From NCBI GenBank assembly GCA_905213325.1, contig CAJMHW010000015.1:1-49318 (forward strand): a stretch of DNA of 49,318 bases. The letters run 5' to 3'. Source of the stretch: Collinsella aerofaciens (GTDB lineage: Bacteria > Actinomycetota > Coriobacteriia > Coriobacteriales > Coriobacteriaceae). Position 1 is the stretch's first letter. The number at the start of each line of letters is the position of its first letter. This document shows, one piece after another, positions 26,269 to 32,685 of the stretch. The position numbers and the translations under genes were made by a program. The notes beneath the pieces were generated by a model that saw only the letters and a program-made list of their open reading frames with translations, was not told the DNA's origin and made no database searches.

Positions 26269-26305
26269 AAACTAGGGCGCAGCCTTATGGCTGCACCCTA
26301 GTTTT
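26269..26305 (+). terminator. Intrinsic terminator of the exonuclease gene
   Basis: AAACTAGGGCGCAGCC / GGCTGCACCCTAGTTTT with a TTAT loop; one unpaired position in the stem. Confidence 0.85.
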
Positions 26306-26350
26306 CATCAAAACGAGCAAATACGCGTGCTTCACATAGTCGGCAGGTTG

Positions 26351-26545
26351 GCCCACCTACATTTTTCGAGTTGTTCGGCCAGCTGAACCACTAGTCAAGG
26401 CCCCTTGAACCGCAATCGAAGCTAAAATCGCCTTAATTTCGCAACCAAGCCCCATAAATCTACCTGAATCAATTCGAATAGGACGTTGCGATCGCACCTA
26501 TTTGTATAGGATAAGGCCGAATAACTCAAATTATGTTGGTGAGGC
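26351..26545. repeat. Inverted-repeat element E1 upstream of the nuclease-like gene
   Basis: The left end, GCCCACCTACATTTTTCGAG (26351-26370) continuing TTGTTCGGCCA, recurs inverted at 26515-26545 as GGCCGAATAACTCAAATTAT followed by GTTGGTGAGGC. A second element with the same two ends (27981-28205) lies on the other side of the gene. The interiors of the two differ. Confidence 0.6.
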
Positions 26546-26754
26546 ATCTGAGCGGTCGGCAAAAACGCTTAGAAGCTACGAATCCGCAACTAAAGTTCAT
26601 CAAAAAGGGGCAGCCGGCAGAAACCTCCCCAGCCAAAGCTGCTCCCTCAATACGACAGCTCAAAAACCCACCGTTCGCAGAAGATAAGCCGCGCCCCAAT
26701 ACCGTTGCCCGAAGTTTCGGGCGTATGCGGCGTCCGCTATGCCATCATGCGCGT

Positions 26755-27963
26755 ATGGGAATCATTCTGTCACATACCACGGCACGCGCTGTATACCAAA
26801 CAGCCAACTCGCTCGCAAGCTACGCGACCGGTCCCATACCTATGGAAAAGATCAGGGTGTCTGCGCCGACCACGTCCGACCTGGAAGCGGCACGAGCATG
26901 GCTCAACAGAAAGAATGTCGATTCTGAACGTATCCATGTGCTGACGTTTTCCAATAATGCCAAAAGGCACCGCAAGGGCTGCATCTGCCACTGCACGCAC
27001 TATACGTTTGATGCAGAAAGCTACCTAGAACTCGAGCCGAACGTCTACATCGTCGATATCAAGCTGTGCGCGTTAGAAGCAACAGCCGACCTCAACCTTT
27101 CGGAGCTCGTTGAGTATTACTTTGAAATCTGCGGCTCCTACGCGCTTGGAACGTCCGACGAAACTCAATATCGCGAGCGCCCAGCCCTAACCAGCGTTGA
27201 AGAGCTCAGAGCCTTCTTTTCAGAGGCACCGGGGTATCGTGGATCTAATAAAGCACTTAAGGCACTTTCTTATGTACACGAAGGCTGTCGCTCCCCACTC
27301 GAAACGGCGTTTGTCATGATGCTGACAATGCCCAAGTCAATGGGTGGCTTAGCCATACGCGCTATCAAAACGGATTATCCGATCCCAGTCCCCAAAAGAT
27401 ACGCCGCCCTAACGCGACGGACGGTTTTCTACCTCGACGCGCTGCTCGAAAATTCGATGACCGATATCGAATACAACGGCTTTTACCACGACGAACCCGA
27501 GCAGCAATCAATTGACGAGGAGCGCCGAAACACGCTGCGAAACATGGGATATGCCGTTATCACAGTTAATCGTCATTCGTTTTTCAAACAGTCCGCTTTT
27601 AAACGGGTCATGGAAGCGATTCGCATTCGCGAGAAGATATGGCCCGGTCGACTCCCGGATAACTTCGCCATCCTGCAAGAAACTCTTCGTCAATTTGTCT
27701 TGCGGCGCTACTTCGAATACGGTCGCCGCGTCCTGGAGACACTCAAAGAAGAAGAGGCCGCCAAGCGCGAAATTGCAAGCCAATATCCGCAAGCTGATGA
27801 CCCGAGCATCAACGATGTGCCCGAACCCGACGACATGCAACACGTCGGGGCCCTTGCTGAGGAAATCAATGGGGCTTGGGAATGCGACATGTTCGCAAAA
27901 ATCGATGAAAACCGCACGGAAGACGACACGATTATTGATCTAATTGAGAATTCGCTCTTCTAA
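26755..27963 (+). CDS. AbiEi/DUF559-like protein with PD-(D/E)XK-type C-terminus, second paralogue
   Basis: A 402-aa protein related to that of 17241-18290. Shared features: a helical ELVEYYFEICGSYAL segment (117-131), SPLE at 180-183, MGGLAIRA, an Asp in VFYLDALLEN (D228), E239 in IEYNGFYH, DEER (254-257) and LRNMGYAVITVNRHSF. These positions fit a Vsr/DUF559 endonuclease fold; catalysis is inferred. The N-terminus (ILSHTTARAVYQ) has a Cys/His-rich patch HRKGCICHCTHY (72-83) that might bind metal. ATG 26755 is preferred over 26725 because the conserved region begins at MGIILSHTTA. It is AT-richer than most genes here and flanked by two copies of an inverted-repeat element. Confidence 0.55.
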   Translation: MGIILSHTTARAVYQTANSLASYATGPIPMEKIRVSAPTTSDLEAARAWLNRKNVDSERIHVLTFSNNAKRHRKGCICHCTHYTFDAESYLELEPNVYIVDIKLCALEATADLNLSELVEYYFEICGSYALGTSDETQYRERPALTSVEELRAFFSEAPGYRGSNKALKALSYVHEGCRSPLETAFVMMLTMPKSMGGLAIRAIKTDYPIPVPKRYAALTRRTVFYLDALLENSMTDIEYNGFYHDEPEQQSIDEERRNTLRNMGYAVITVNRHSFFKQSAFKRVMEAIRIREKIWPGRLPDNFAILQETLRQFVLRRYFEYGRRVLETLKEEEAAKREIASQYPQADDPSINDVPEPDDMQHVGALAEEINGAWECDMFAKIDENRTEDDTIIDLIENSLF

Positions 27964-27980
27964 AGGCGATCTCTGCGGAT

Positions 27981-28205
27981 GTCCACCTACATTTTTCGAC
28001 TTATTCGGCCACCGATGTGCCAGATTGGCTGCAGCAATGCTCAATATAACTTCAGATAAAACTGATTCTGCAGGAACTCCCGTAGAGGAAGAACTGATTC
28101 TCGCGGTATTTGACACGATAAAGTACAAATATGAACAGTTCTAATGCTTCTCAAGGTGGCTTTCTTAGCATGCTAGCCGAACATCTCGAAATATGTTGGC
28201 GAGCA
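27981..28205. repeat. Inverted-repeat element E2 downstream of the nuclease-like gene
   Basis: The left end, at 27981-28011, equals the left end of E1 at 28 of 31 positions. The inverted end at 28174-28205 reads TAGCCGAACATCTCGAAATA followed by TGTTGGCGAGCAT. A 35-codon open frame (28037-28144) lies inside; it has no clear ribosome binding site and may be a gene remnant. Confidence 0.6.
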
Positions 28206-28278
28206 TTGCGTCGATGTCTCCCAACCCACAGAAAATCGCAGAGGCGGCAAGCAGTCATCGAAATTAACGCAAATTGTA

Positions 28279-28306
28279 TTGACATATGAACATACACTCA
28301 TATAAT
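28279..28306 (+). promoter_or_regulatory. Promoter of the zinc-efflux operon
   Basis: TTGACA (28279-28284), 16-bp spacer, TATAAT (28301-28306). The spacer is filled by operator O1, so a bound repressor would block RNA polymerase. Confidence 0.8.
28284..28303. promoter_or_regulatory. ArsR/SmtB-type operator O1
   Basis: ATATGAACATACACTCATAT, an imperfect palindrome inside the promoter spacer. It resembles the SmtB/CadC operator type, with TGAAC and ATAT ends. Confidence 0.7.
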
Positions 28307-28318
28307 CGAAAGCAAGTT

Positions 28319-28338
28319 ATATGAGCGCATGTTCATAT
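28319..28338. promoter_or_regulatory. ArsR/SmtB-type operator O2
   Basis: ATATGAGCGCATGTTCATAT, just downstream of the promoter and 14 bases before the sensor gene start. It is the closest of the three to a full palindrome. Confidence 0.75.
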
Positions 28339-28352
28339 GAAAGGATATTGCA

Positions 28353-28718
28353 ATGAGCATCCGCGTTGATGAAACGAAACTCGACATCGAGGCCACCGAA
28401 CCCGCGATCCCGACCACCTGCTCGCCCGAGGACCTTCCCGACGAGGAGCTTCTCTACGACCTCGCCGACCTGTTCAAGGTCTTCAGCGACACCACGCGCA
28501 TCAAGATCCTTTACGCCCTCATGGGCCGCGAGCTCTGCGTGGCAGACATCGCCGAAGCGACCGAAACCTCGCAGTCCGCGGTGTCGCACCAGCTGCGCAC
28601 ACTCAAGCAGTCGCACCTGGTTAAATTCCGGCGCGACGGGCGCAATATCCTATACTCGCTCGCCGACGACCACGTCTACACCATGCTCAACCAGGGCATG
28701 AGCCATATCTGCGAATAG
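28353..28718 (+). CDS. ArsR/SmtB-family metal-sensing repressor (zinc-type)
   Basis: A 121-aa winged-helix repressor that should leave DNA when it binds metal. The recognition helix is in ETSQSAVSHQLRTLKQ. The C-terminal helix carries D105, H107, H118 and E121 (DxH...HxxE), the spacing of the alpha-5 zinc/cobalt site of SmtB and CzrA. The alpha-3 site is only partly present: ELCVAD has one Cys where CadC has two. This points to Zn(II) or Co(II) rather than Cd/Pb. Two operators precede it, giving autoregulation. AAGGA precedes the ATG. Confidence 0.88.
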   Translation: MSIRVDETKLDIEATEPAIPTTCSPEDLPDEELLYDLADLFKVFSDTTRIKILYALMGRELCVADIAEATETSQSAVSHQLRTLKQSHLVKFRRDGRNILYSLADDHVYTMLNQGMSHICE

Positions 28719-28780
28719 CAACCAACCACGGTACCAGCGCGGCCTGCACCCAAGCCGCAAAAACGGGAAAGGAACCCACC

Positions 28781-28999
28781 ATGAAAAAGCAGTACAAGCT
28801 CGATGAGATCGATTGCGCCAACTGTGCGCGCGAGCTTCAGGACGAGCTGGCCAAGCTCGAGGGCGTCAAATCCGTGTCCGTCAACTTTATGACCCAGAAG
28901 TTGACGCTCGAGGCCGATGACGCCGAGTTCGACGAGGTCCTCGACCGCGTTGTGGAGTTCACCGCCGACGCCGAGCCGGACTGCGAGATCATTCTCTAG
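28781..28999 (+). CDS. Stand-alone HMA-domain metal-binding protein
   Basis: A 72-aa single heavy-metal-associated domain. The metal site is C12-A-N-C15, in the position of the usual MxCxxC motif but preceded by EID instead of Met. It is probably a chaperone or regulatory domain that passes metal to the P-type ATPase encoded just downstream, whose own N-terminus lacks such a domain. AAAGGA precedes the ATG. A hairpin (29021-29044) separates it from the ATPase gene. Confidence 0.85.
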   Translation: MKKQYKLDEIDCANCARELQDELAKLEGVKSVSVNFMTQKLTLEADDAEFDEVLDRVVEFTADAEPDCEIIL

Positions 29000-29020
29000 C
29001 CAAGGTTTACGCCAACCCGC

Positions 29021-29044
29021 AAGGCCGCGCTTGCCGCGGCCTTT
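29021..29044 (+). other. Hairpin between the HMA and ATPase genes
   Basis: AAGGCCGCG...CGCGGCCTTT. There is no long U-tract, so it may act as partial terminator or mRNA stabiliser. The third operator (29057-29076) follows. Confidence 0.5.
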
Positions 29045-29056
29045 GCTCGCGAAATT

Positions 29057-29076
29057 ATATGAGCGGGTGTTCATAC
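29057..29076. promoter_or_regulatory. ArsR/SmtB-type operator O3
   Basis: ATATGAGCGGGTGTTCATAC, nearly equal to O2 and 24 bases before the ATPase start. It suggests that the ATPase gene also has its own controlled promoter. Confidence 0.7.
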
Positions 29077-29099
29077 ATTCAAATGGGAGGATACGAGTC

Positions 29100-31052
29100 A
29101 TGGCCACCGCCGACCCCAAAAAGAAAAAGAAGAAGCGCAAGAAAAAAGAATCACTCGAGCATAAGCGCAACCGCATCCTGGTAGCGCTGGGCATTTTTGC
29201 CGTGGTGTACGCCCTCGATGAGCTCGGCACCCTCACTGCCGCATTCGGCACCCCGGGCGACATCTACGCCAGCTTTGTGCTGTTCCTCATGCCGTTTTTG
29301 ATTGCCGGCTACGACGTACTGCAAAAGGCATTCAATAACATCCGCCGCGGCAAGGCCTTCGACGAGAGCTTCCTCATGGCCGTCGCGACCATCGGCGCGT
29401 TTGCCATGGTGCTCTTCCCCGATACCGACCCGCACATGGCCGAAGGCGCCGCCGTCATGCTGTTCTACCAGGTCGGCGAGCTGTTTCAGACGTACGCCGT
29501 GGGCAAGAGCCGCAAGTCGATCAGTGCCATGATGGATATCGCGCCCGACTACGCTAACGTCGAGCAGCCCGACGGCACGCTCGAGCAGGTCTTCCCCGAT
29601 GACATCGCCGTCGGCACCGTGATCGTGGTCAAGCCCGGTGAGCGCGTGCCTATCGACGGCGTCATCGTCGAGGGCGAAACCCAGCTCGACACCGCCGCTC
29701 TCACGGGCGAGTCAATCCCCCGCCCCGCCAAGTCCGGCGACGACATCATCAGCGGCTGCATCAACATGACGGGCCTCATCCACGTGCGCACCACCAAGCC
29801 CTTTGGCGAGTCCACCGTCGCACGCGTCCTGGAGCTCGTGGAAAATGCCAGCGAAAAGAAGGCGCGCACCGAGAACTTCATCACGCGCTTCGCCCGCGTC
29901 TACACGCCCGCCGTCACCGGCGCTGCCGCGGTGCTCGCGCTTGGCGGCGGCTTGGTCACCGGCGCCTGGTCCGACTGGATCCTGCGCGGCCTGACCTTCC
30001 TGGTCGTCAGCTGCCCGTGCGCGTTGGTGATCAGCGTGCCGCTCAGTTTCTTTGGCGGCATCGGCGGCGCCTCCAAGCTGGGCGTTCTCATCAAGGGTTC
30101 TAACTATCTCGAGACGCTCGCCGATGTGGACACCGTCGTCTTTGACAAGACAGGCACCCTCACCAACGGCACGTTCTCGGTGGTCGCGGTACACCCCGAG
30201 GCTGGCTACACCGAGCAGTCGTTGCTTGAAGTCGCAGCCCTTGCGGAGTCGTTCTCCGATCACCCCATCGCGCAGTCCGTGCGTGTCGCCTACCAGAGCG
30301 AGGTCGACCCCAAGCGCGTTAGCAACTCCACCAACGACGCGGGCCACGGCGTGACGGCAACCATCGACGGCAAGCACGTCGTCGTTGGCAATGCCAAGAT
30401 GCTTGCTGCGGCCGGTATCGACGCTCCCAATTGCGAGGTTGTCGGCACGATCCTCCATGTGCTCGTTGACGGCGTTTACGCCGGCCACATCGTGATTGCA
30501 GACACCGTTAAGGCCGACGCCGAGCAGACGATCCGCGACCTGCACGCCGCCGGCGTCAAGCGCACCGTCATGCTCACGGGCGACCGCGAGGAAGTGGCTG
30601 CTGCGGTGGCCAAGCAGCTGGGGCTCGACGAGTTCCACGCGCAACTACTGCCGGGCGACAAGGTCGAGCGCGTCGAGGCATTGCTGGCAGCCGAATCGGG
30701 CAAGGGCAAGCTCGCCTTTGTCGGCGACGGCATCAACGATGCGCCCGTGCTCACCCGCGCAGACGTTGGCATTGCCATGGGCGCCATGGGTTCCGACGCC
30801 GCAATTGAGGCCGCCGACGTTGTGCTCATGGACGACAAGCCGTCCAACATTTCCCGCGCGATCCGCGTGGCGCGCAAGACCATGGCGATTGTTTGGCAGA
30901 ACATCATCTTTGCGCTGGGTATTAAGCTGCTGATTTTAGTGCTTGCGGCGCTCGGCATCGCCAACATGTGGCTTGCTGTGTTCGGCGACGTGGGCGTGGC
31001 GATCATCGCCATCCTGAACGCCATGCGCGCGATGGGTGTCAAGAACCTGTAG
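29100..31052 (+). CDS. Heavy-metal translocating P1B-type ATPase (Zn/Cd/Co type)
   Basis: A 650-aa membrane pump exporting divalent metal at the cost of ATP. Family motifs appear in order: TGESIP (actuator), VVSCPCALVIS (metal-binding CPC in the sixth span, about residue 305), the phosphorylated Asp in FDKTGTLT (about 348), SDHPIAQ (the HP motif of the nucleotide domain) and GDGINDAPVLTRADVGIAMG. The N-terminus is a run of Lys/Arg instead of an HMA domain; the HMA domain is supplied by the preceding gene. GGGAGG lies before the ATG. The zinc-type sensor upstream argues for Zn, possibly with Cd or Co. Confidence 0.92.
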   Translation: MATADPKKKKKKRKKKESLEHKRNRILVALGIFAVVYALDELGTLTAAFGTPGDIYASFVLFLMPFLIAGYDVLQKAFNNIRRGKAFDESFLMAVATIGAFAMVLFPDTDPHMAEGAAVMLFYQVGELFQTYAVGKSRKSISAMMDIAPDYANVEQPDGTLEQVFPDDIAVGTVIVVKPGERVPIDGVIVEGETQLDTAALTGESIPRPAKSGDDIISGCINMTGLIHVRTTKPFGESTVARVLELVENASEKKARTENFITRFARVYTPAVTGAAAVLALGGGLVTGAWSDWILRGLTFLVVSCPCALVISVPLSFFGGIGGASKLGVLIKGSNYLETLADVDTVVFDKTGTLTNGTFSVVAVHPEAGYTEQSLLEVAALAESFSDHPIAQSVRVAYQSEVDPKRVSNSTNDAGHGVTATIDGKHVVVGNAKMLAAAGIDAPNCEVVGTILHVLVDGVYAGHIVIADTVKADAEQTIRDLHAAGVKRTVMLTGDREEVAAAVAKQLGLDEFHAQLLPGDKVERVEALLAAESGKGKLAFVGDGINDAPVLTRADVGIAMGAMGSDAAIEAADVVLMDDKPSNISRAIRVARKTMAIVWQNIIFALGIKLLILVLAALGIANMWLAVFGDVGVAIIAILNAMRAMGVKNL

Positions 31053-31068
31053 CACTCGTGGTCCCTCC

Positions 31069-31195
31069 GGCCGGGGCCGGGCTTGGTTTTGAAAACGTCC
31101 TCACGCATGAGGCCCGCCTTTCCTGCTCCTGCGGAGCAACGGAAAGACGGGCCTCGCGCTGCGGAGTGTTTTCAAAACCAAGCCCGGCCCCGGCC
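31069..31195. repeat. 127-bp perfect cruciform element
   Basis: The 28-base outer arms (31069-31096 and 31168-31195) are perfect inverted copies (GGCCGGGGCCGGGCTTGG...). Inside are further paired arms GAGGCCCG/CGGGCCTC, CTTTCC/GGAAAG and TGCTCC/GGAGCA. It lies 17 bases after the ATPase stop and may act as its terminator or be an inserted repeat. The rest of the gap up to 31331 showed nothing else. Confidence 0.8.
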
Positions 31196-31331
31196 TACGG
31201 TGACGTTGCTGGTGGTTCTTGGGCATCGCTTGCTGGCAGGGTTCCTTTGCTGAAATGGACTTGGCCGAAAGGGCCGCTGGTCCCAGTCGCTGGTTCGCGC
31301 TTTGCGTGAACTCCGCGCTACTGTGGGACAG

Positions 31332-31721
31332 TTAGGCTTCTGTTGTTGGACCCGCTGCATCTTCCCGACCCAACATCGCCCGTAGCTTCTCAAAGCTCTC
31401 CTCGCTCAGGCAGTGCTCCATGTGGCAGCCCTCTTGCGACGCGACCTCAGCCGAAACACCCGCATCCTCCAGCAGCCCCACGAAAAAGCAGTGACGCTCC
31501 CACATTTGGCGAGCGACCTCCAGACCACGCTCCGTCAGATGAACGTCGCGCTTGCCCATTTCGACATAGCCGTTGCTTTCCAGCGTCGCCATGGCCTTGG
31601 AAACGCTCGCCTTGGTTACGCCGAGGTACTCCGCAACGTCGATCGAGCGCACGATGCCCTGACGTTCCGACAGAACGTAGATCGATTCGAGATAGTCTTC
31701 TCCGGATTCACGTAGGGCCAT
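31332..31721 (-). CDS. DtxR/MntR-family metal-dependent regulator
   Basis: A 129-aa regulator with a winged-helix domain (VRSIDVAEYLGVTKASVSKAM) and a metal-binding dimerisation domain, without the SH3-like third domain of DtxR. In the short MntR form this would repress metal uptake when Mn or Fe is high. Candidate ligands are E8 and D9/E12, H77, C99, E102 and H103. C99 stands where Bacillus subtilis MntR has Glu and DtxR has Cys, which may shift metal preference. GTTAGCC/GGCTAAC half-sites precede the gene (31747-31825). The open frame begins 67 codons earlier; ATG 31721 has GAAAGGCGG upstream and fits the family N-terminus. Confidence 0.82.
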   Translation of the reverse strand: MALRESGEDYLESIYVLSERQGIVRSIDVAEYLGVTKASVSKAMATLESNGYVEMGKRDVHLTERGLEVARQMWERHCFFVGLLEDAGVSAEVASQEGCHMEHCLSEESFEKLRAMLGREDAAGPTTEA

Positions 31722-31746
31722 GGGCCGCCTTTCGCGATGATTGCTA

Positions 31747-31825
31747 GTTAGCCTTTGGATACTTTCCACGGCTAACTTTACCGCAAAAGTTGCCCATGTC
31801 TTACTACTTTGCCTATAAGTTAGCC
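31747..31825. promoter_or_regulatory. GTTAGCC/GGCTAAC half-sites before the DtxR-like gene
   Basis: GTTAGCC at 31747-31753, GGCTAAC at 31770-31776 and GTTAGCC again at 31819-31825. This matches the TTAGG/CCTAA flavour of DtxR-family operators and suggests autoregulation. Confidence 0.5.
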
Positions 31826-31859
31826 GTGTTTCACAAAACGTGCGGGACGAAAACAAAAT

Positions 31860-31908
31860 GGGGACGCCCCGCAAGGAGTGTCCCCAGGTGCCAGGTGCCG
31901 GCCCGCAG
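31860..31908. repeat. GTCCCC / GTGCCGGC repeat module (short)
   Basis: GGGGACGCCCCGCAAGGAGTGTCCCC followed by AGGTGCCAGGTGCCGGC: a fragment of the repeat family seen at 5075-5217, 44890-45060 and 48192-48215. It lies directly after the 3' end of the Cof-type phosphatase gene. Confidence 0.55.
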
Positions 31909-32679
31909 CTACACGAGTCCAAAGTGCTTCGCAGCGTTGTAGATGCCGTCGTCGTCCACGGCAGTCGTCACATAGGTCGCCGCAGCTTTCACCGTGTCCT
32001 GTGCGTTGCCCATGGCCACGCTCGTGCCCACGGCGGCAAACATCGACAGGTCGTTCTCGCCGTCGCCAAAGGCAATCGCCTCGCTCGCGTCGATACCAAG
32101 CCGCTCGAGCGTCGCCGCCACGCCCAGGTCCTTGCCGCCGTTAGCGGGAATAATGTCGCAGAACAGGTCGCACCAGCGCGTGGTGAGCGAATGCGACACG
32201 GCGTCGGTCACGATATGCTCGTCGACCGGGTCCACAAAGGCGCAAAACTGGTAGACCGGTGCGTCAAAGGCGTGCTCAAACGGCTCCTCGTGGTAGACGA
32301 TTCCCGCGTTGCTGCCAGCCGTCACCACGCGCTCGGACAGGCGGTTCACAAACGAGCTCTCGCCCTGCATGCACAGCGAGTCGTAGCGCCCCTGCGCCAC
32401 CTGGTCCACAATCACCGCGACGTCGTCCGAATCGATCGGGCAGCTGCGGTAAACCCCCTCGGCATCAAAGCAGTGCTGGCCCGAAAGCGTAATGTACGCA
32501 TCCCAGCCCAGGTCGAACAGCCAGTCCGGCATCTGGTAGGTCGGACGGCCCGTGGCGATCACGCACGCAATCCCCTGCTCGTGAAAGCTGTCGAGCACCT
32601 GCTGCGCCGACGCCGGAATCCGGTGGGTCTTAAAGCTCAGCAGCGTGCCGTCGATATCGAAAAACGCGGCTTTGATCAT
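31909..32679 (-). CDS. Cof-type HAD-IIB phosphatase
   Basis: A 256-aa haloacid-dehalogenase-family phosphatase with the C2b cap. Motif I is FFDIDGTLLS (nucleophile D8), motif II is in VIATGRPTYQMP, and motif IV is AFGDGENDLSMF. Typical substrates are sugar phosphates or flavin/PLP phosphates; none can be named. It lies 6 bases after the 3' end of the ABC-F gene on the same strand, so they are probably co-transcribed. Confidence 0.88.
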   Translation of the reverse strand: MIKAAFFDIDGTLLSFKTHRIPASAQQVLDSFHEQGIACVIATGRPTYQMPDWLFDLGWDAYITLSGQHCFDAEGVYRSCPIDSDDVAVIVDQVAQGRYDSLCMQGESSFVNRLSERVVTAGSNAGIVYHEEPFEHAFDAPVYQFCAFVDPVDEHIVTDAVSHSLTTRWCDLFCDIIPANGGKDLGVAATLERLGIDASEAIAFGDGENDLSMFAAVGTSVAMGNAQDTVKAAATYVTTAVDDDGIYNAAKHFGLV

Positions 32680-32685
32680 TCTCGC

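Larger units (their letters stand above)
26204..26754. other. Gene-free stretch with terminator and repeat element
   Basis: Holds the exonuclease terminator and the 195-bp inverted-repeat element at 26351-26545. Base composition is AT-richer than the flanks. Open frames crossing the element (for example 26533 onward) lack starts with ribosome binding sites, so none is called here. Confidence 0.6.

Noticed and set aside
28037..28144. 35-codon open frame inside element E2
   Set aside because: No ribosome binding site and no recognisable feature; mentioned only as a possible remnant.
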